A DNA stretch of 9,207 nucleotides from a bacterium (GTDB lineage: Bacteria > Gemmatimonadota > Gemmatimonadetes > Gemmatimonadales > Gemmatimonadaceae): NCBI GenBank assembly GCA_021802745.1, contig JAJZRK010000131.1:1-9207 (forward strand). Reading direction: 5' to 3'. Every line of letters starts with the position of its first letter. Positions within the stretch are counted from its first letter, which is position 1. Both the position numbers and the translations under genes were made by a program. The notes under the pieces are model-generated. The model was not told the DNA's origin. It worked only from the letters and a program-made list of their open reading frames with translations, and did no database searches. Below, one piece after another: positions 6,258 through 9,207 of this stretch.

Positions 6258-7871
6258 ATGGCCACTCCGAGCGGACAGGATCCTCAGCCGACGGCCTCGT
6301 TGAAGCTCCCGCGATTCACCGTCACGCCGCTCGCCGCCGGCGCGCTCGCCCTTGCCCTCGTGGCGCTCCTCGCGGCGTGGGCACACCTGCCCGTCGCCCT
6401 GCAGCGCCCTTCGTGGCTCGACGAAATCGTCGGCCAGTTGATCGCCAGCGACCCGCGGGGCCTCTGGCATGGCATGCGCACCGGCGCCGACTTCCAGCCG
6501 CCGGTGCACTACGCCCTGATGCGCATCGCCGACACCGTAGGGGGCGGCGCCACGCCCGCTGCGGCCCGCTGGCCCTCGGTGCTCGCGGCGATCCTCACCA
6601 TCGGCATGTTCACCGCCGCGCTGCGCCCCTCGCTCTCCGTGGCGGCGGCGATGGCGGGGGCGCTGGCCCTCGCCGCCCACCCGCTCTTCCTCAGCCAGGC
6701 CATCGAGGCACGCCCCTACGCCCTGTGGATTTTCGCCACCGTGCTCACGGCGGAAGCGCTCCGGGACGGGCGACGCTCGCGTCCCTGGCTTCTCGCGGTG
6801 TCTGCTGCCGTGCTGTGCACCGCACACTACTTCGGCATCCTCTCGCTCACCGCCCTCGGCATCGGGCTGCTCGTCGCCGGTCTCGCGCGCCACCGGCCGC
6901 GGGCGGAACTGGCGAGGTCCGCTACGCCGTTGCTCGCCGGCGTCATCGCCCTGGGCGCGCTGCTCCCGCTGGCGCGCGTCCAGCTCGCGGCCACCGGCGG
7001 CCGGAGCTGGGTGCCACCGGCCACCATGCGCCAGGTCGCCGACTTCCTGGAGTTTCCCTGGGGTTGGCGCCCGGCGGCGCTGCTGATTCTCGCGGGCGCG
7101 CTGGTCGCCGTGGTGCGTCGCCTGCCGATCGCGCGCCCGCTGCCGCTTGTTACACCACCCCGCCCTGTGTGGAGTCCCGTGGTCCTAGCACTCCTCGCCA
7201 CCGCGCTGGTGCCGCTCCTCGTGGTGGGCGTGAGCTTGGCGTACAAGCCGGTGCTGGTGCTCCGTTACGCCGCGCCTGCCACCCTCGCCGTCGCCACGCT
7301 CACCGCAATCGCGGTAGAGGCGCTTCCCGCGCCGGCCCGCTGGCTCGCCGTCCTCTGGCTTGTGCGCGCGACCGCCTTCTCCTTTTCATCCACCGCGGCG
7401 GCGGCGAGCACCAGCACGCTGCAATTCGCCGACGAGCAGCGCGCCCTGCGGCACCTCGGCACGCTCGGCATCGCGACCGTCTCGCCCTTCCGCCACGATG
7501 CCTACGCGGCGAGCGCGCCCCAAGGCGCCACCCCCGTCGCGTGGATCGAACTCTCCGACGCGCTCATCGAACGCGCGGCGCGGACTCCCGCGGCCGGGCT
7601 CTCGCGCGACTTCCTGCTCGTGGAACGCGACTTCGGGCGCGCCGTGCACCGCGCGTTCGACTTTCCCCTGATGGAAAGTGCCGAGGCGCTGAACGCCGCT
7701 CCCGTCGTTGCCCTCTTGCGGGCCCCGGTTCACGCGGCGGCCGATTCGCTCTGGCTCCCCGGCCGCCAAGCCTGCCCGCTGTCCAACCGCCTGGTCGTGT
7801 ACTCGCTGCCGTCGGCGCCCGTCGCCTGCGCCGACTTGCAGGCGGCGCTTCAGGCCGATTCGCGCCGGTAG
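6258..7871 (+). CDS. GT-C / GT39-like multi-pass membrane glycosyltransferase
   Basis: Members of this superfamily use polyprenyl-phosphate sugars as donors and transfer the sugar on the periplasmic face of the membrane. The 537-aa product (from the ATG at 6258) begins with a hydrophobic helix (about 22-42), then PSWLDEIVGQ (51-60), whose D55-E56 corresponds to the catalytic Asp/Glu loop of GT-C enzymes. DFQPPVHYALMR (78-89) matches the usual HPPLYY-type second motif. SQAIEARPYALW (146-157) matches the SQEARPYAL block typical of these proteins. Roughly ten hydrophobic segments extend to about 375, including VLVLRYAAP (332-340). A soluble C-terminal region follows, with C506 and C524 possibly forming a periplasmic disulfide. 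No Shine-Dalgarno supports either the ATG or an upstream in-frame GTG at 6204. Its 3' end overlaps that of the opposing GT2 gene by 22 bp. Acceptor and donor unknown; a role in decorating surface glycan is inferred from context. Confidence 0.82.
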   Translation: MATPSGQDPQPTASLKLPRFTVTPLAAGALALALVALLAAWAHLPVALQRPSWLDEIVGQLIASDPRGLWHGMRTGADFQPPVHYALMRIADTVGGGATPAAARWPSVLAAILTIGMFTAALRPSLSVAAAMAGALALAAHPLFLSQAIEARPYALWIFATVLTAEALRDGRRSRPWLLAVSAAVLCTAHYFGILSLTALGIGLLVAGLARHRPRAELARSATPLLAGVIALGALLPLARVQLAATGGRSWVPPATMRQVADFLEFPWGWRPAALLILAGALVAVVRRLPIARPLPLVTPPRPVWSPVVLALLATALVPLLVVGVSLAYKPVLVLRYAAPATLAVATLTAIAVEALPAPARWLAVLWLVRATAFSFSSTAAAASTSTLQFADEQRALRHLGTLGIATVSPFRHDAYAASAPQGATPVAWIELSDALIERAARTPAAGLSRDFLLVERDFGRAVHRAFDFPLMESAEALNAAPVVALLRAPVHAAADSLWLPGRQACPLSNRLVVYSLPSAPVACADLQAALQADSRR

Positions 7872-8617
7872 TCCCCGCGCGAGAAGTACTTCTCAATCAG
7901 CGCATAGAGGATGATGTACACGTAGCGGCTCCCCATCTCCTTGATGAGGAACTTGCTCTCGCCCGCCTCGCGCCCGTACCAGTTGGTGGGCACCACCGTC
8001 CACGTGTAGCCGCGCACGATCGCCTTGAGCGGCAGCTCAATGGTCAGGTTGAAGTGGTTGGACAGGAGCGGACGGCACCCGTCAATCACCTCGCGGCGAT
8101 ACGCCTTGAACGCGTTGGTGAAGTCGTTGTATCGCTCGCGAAACAGGAAGCGCACCACCCGGTTCGCCACGCGGTTCAGCGCGAGCTTGCCCCACGGGTA
8201 GTTGCGCACCGCCGCGCCGTGCACGAACCGCGACCCGAAGGCGCAGTCGAACCCCTCCTCGAGCTTGTGATAGTAGGTGACGATGTCGCGCGGGTCGTCC
8301 GACGCATCGGCCATCACCACCACCACGGCATCCCCGCGATAGACATCCAGCCCATGCCGCACCGCGAACCCGTATCCTGCCGGTCCCTGGTTCGCCGACC
8401 AGCGCAGCGTCGGCACCTGCGGGGCCAGCGCGGCGAGCACCGCCTCGGTGTCGTCGGTGCAGTGGTCGAGGGCAATCAGGATCTCGTGCGGAATGTCGGC
8501 GCCCTGCAGCACGCCCTCGATCGCCCGGATCGTCGGCACAATGGACGCGCCCTCGTTGTGCGCCGGAATCAGCACTGTCAGCAGCATGCGCCCGGCGGCC
8601 GATGCGTGCGCCGTCAT
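7850..8617 (-). CDS. Family 2 glycosyltransferase (dolichol-phosphate-mannose-synthase-like)
   Basis: A predicted cytoplasmic GT-A enzyme that transfers a sugar from a nucleotide donor, possibly to a polyprenyl phosphate or a growing glycan. The 255-aa product shows the GT2 pattern: VLIPAHNEG (15-23), LDHCTDDT (50-57), ANQGPAGYGFAVRHG (75-89) and VVVMADASDDP (99-109), with the metal-binding acidic residues. FGSRF (127-131) follows, then RYNDFTNAFKAYRREVIDG (162-180) and NLTIELPLKAIVRGY (190-204), both familiar from a widespread polyisoprenyl-phosphate-glycosyltransferase-like group. No C-terminal membrane domain is present; residues 231-243 are only moderately hydrophobic. The start at 8617 is chosen because its ATG overlaps the TGA of the epimerase gene (ATGA), indicating translational coupling; Met11 at 8587 is an alternative. 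Donor and acceptor cannot be read from sequence. Confidence 0.9.
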   Translation of the reverse strand: MTAHASAAGRMLLTVLIPAHNEGASIVPTIRAIEGVLQGADIPHEILIALDHCTDDTEAVLAALAPQVPTLRWSANQGPAGYGFAVRHGLDVYRGDAVVVVMADASDDPRDIVTYYHKLEEGFDCAFGSRFVHGAAVRNYPWGKLALNRVANRVVRFLFRERYNDFTNAFKAYRREVIDGCRPLLSNHFNLTIELPLKAIVRGYTWTVVPTNWYGREAGESKFLIKEMGSRYVYIILYALIEKYFSRGDYRRESA

Positions 8618-9207
8618 GAACGGAAGACCGGGGCGAGCATGGCGGCATTGGCCGTCATCCACGCGTGCAGGTCGCCGAGCACCTGCCGCGCGGAGCGCTG
8701 CGGGGTCCAGCCGAGGGCGGCAGAGAGTGCGCGCTGGTCGGTGATGAAGACGCGCACGTCGGATTCGTGCGTCGTGAGGTCCGCCGTCAGCGCGACGCGG
8801 GTGCCGGCCATCTCCTCGCACAGCGCCGTGGTCTCGGCGAGCGACAGGCTGTTGGCGAGCCCGCCGCCCGCATTCCAGGTGCGTCCGGACATTTGGGGCC
8901 ACGCCGCCAACTGCGCCAACAGCAGGTCGCAGGCATCGTCAATGTGCAGTACGTCGCGCACCTGCTTGCCCTGGCCGCCCCATCCCTGATAGCGCAGCGA
9001 TCCGCCAAAGACGTAGCGCGACATCCAGAGCGCAAAAACCCCCTGGTCCACGCGCCCCATCTGCCCGGGGCCGGCAATCACGCCGAAGCGATCAATGAGG
9101 AATTCCACGCCGAGCGCCGCATACTCTGCGAGCAGGAGTTCGCCGGCCAGCTTGGTCGCGCCGTACAGGGTGCGCGTTCCCGCCAGAGGGAACGCTTCGC
9201 TGATCCC
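8614..9207 (-). CDS. NAD-dependent sugar-nucleotide epimerase, CDP-paratose/CDP-tyvelose 2-epimerase-like (5' end outside window)
   Basis: A partial extended short-chain dehydrogenase; the N-terminal Rossmann glycine motif lies beyond the window. The frame stays open to the last base, giving 197 visible residues plus stop. The first visible part holds the catalytic YGATK (Tyr and Lys of YxxxK). RFGVIAGPGQMGRVDQGVFALW and SLRYQGWGGQGKQVRDVLHIDD follow shortly after. These blocks, with WNAGGGLANSLSLAE further on, closely resemble the RfbE-type CDP-paratose 2-epimerase group, which in enteric bacteria makes CDP-tyvelose for O-antigen side chains. The exact substrate here is inference. An apparent GTG start at 9108 is internal, because YGATK lies upstream of it in the same frame. 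The gene overlaps the GT2 gene by 4 bp, so the two likely act in one pathway. Confidence 0.88.
   Translation of the reverse strand, partial: GISEAFPLAGTRTLYGATKLAGELLLAEYAALGVEFLIDRFGVIAGPGQMGRVDQGVFALWMSRYVFGGSLRYQGWGGQGKQVRDVLHIDDACDLLLAQLAAWPQMSGRTWNAGGGLANSLSLAETTALCEEMAGTRVALTADLTTHESDVRVFITDQRALSAALGWTPQRSARQVLGDLHAWMTANAAMLAPVFRS

Noticed and set aside
6377..8989. 870-codon open frame on the plus strand
   Set aside because: It runs out of frame through the GT-C gene and antisense through GT2 and the epimerase. The repetitive Arg/Ala/His product has no domain; the real genes have strong family motifs.

Overview
The window is about 9.2 kb of GC-rich, gene-dense bacterial DNA with nine genes. 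Eight are complete and one runs off the right edge. The high GC, a periplasmic MsrPQ system, a DUF6526-type small membrane protein and a relative of a family best known from Bacteroidota all fit a Gram-negative (diderm) environmental bacterium. Gemmatimonadota is my best guess, from family resemblance alone; the phylum is not proven here.

Layout. (1) Positions 7-1659, minus strand: msrP then msrQ, the Tat-exported molybdopterin methionine-sulfoxide reductase and its heme-binding membrane partner. Their 42-bp spacer is an extreme G-rich tract on the coding strand. (2) Positions 1845-4997, plus strand: an overlapping three-gene operon of an MscS-type channel, a Wzm-like ABC-2 permease and a Wzt-like ATPase with a C-terminal sugar-recognition-type domain. 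It diverges from msrP across a 185-bp intergenic region. (3) Positions 5187-5624, plus, and 5629-6126, minus: two conserved proteins of unknown function, DUF6526 and a 165-aa GCSID-motif protein. They converge with four bases between their stop codons. (4) Positions 6258-7871, plus: a multi-pass GT-C/GT39-like membrane glycosyltransferase. Its 3' end overlaps that of the next group by 22 bp. (5) Positions 7850-9207, minus: a GT2 glycosyltransferase coupled by a 4-bp overlap to an upstream NAD-dependent sugar epimerase resembling CDP-paratose/CDP-tyvelose 2-epimerase; the epimerase is cut by the window edge.

How the genes fit together. Groups 2, 4 and 5 point to a cell-surface polysaccharide locus: sugar-nucleotide epimerisation, glycosyl transfer on the cytoplasmic face, a GT-C enzyme acting from the membrane, and ABC-transporter export of a lipid-linked glycan. 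The MsrPQ pair is an envelope repair system, probably an independent neighbour.

I found no mobile element, CRISPR array, tRNA or rRNA, and no gene-free stretch over 300 bases. I did not find a clearly new biological system. The best leads are the G-quadruplex-like msrP-msrQ spacer, the mechanosensitive channel coupled to a polysaccharide exporter, and the uncharacterised GCSID-motif protein.
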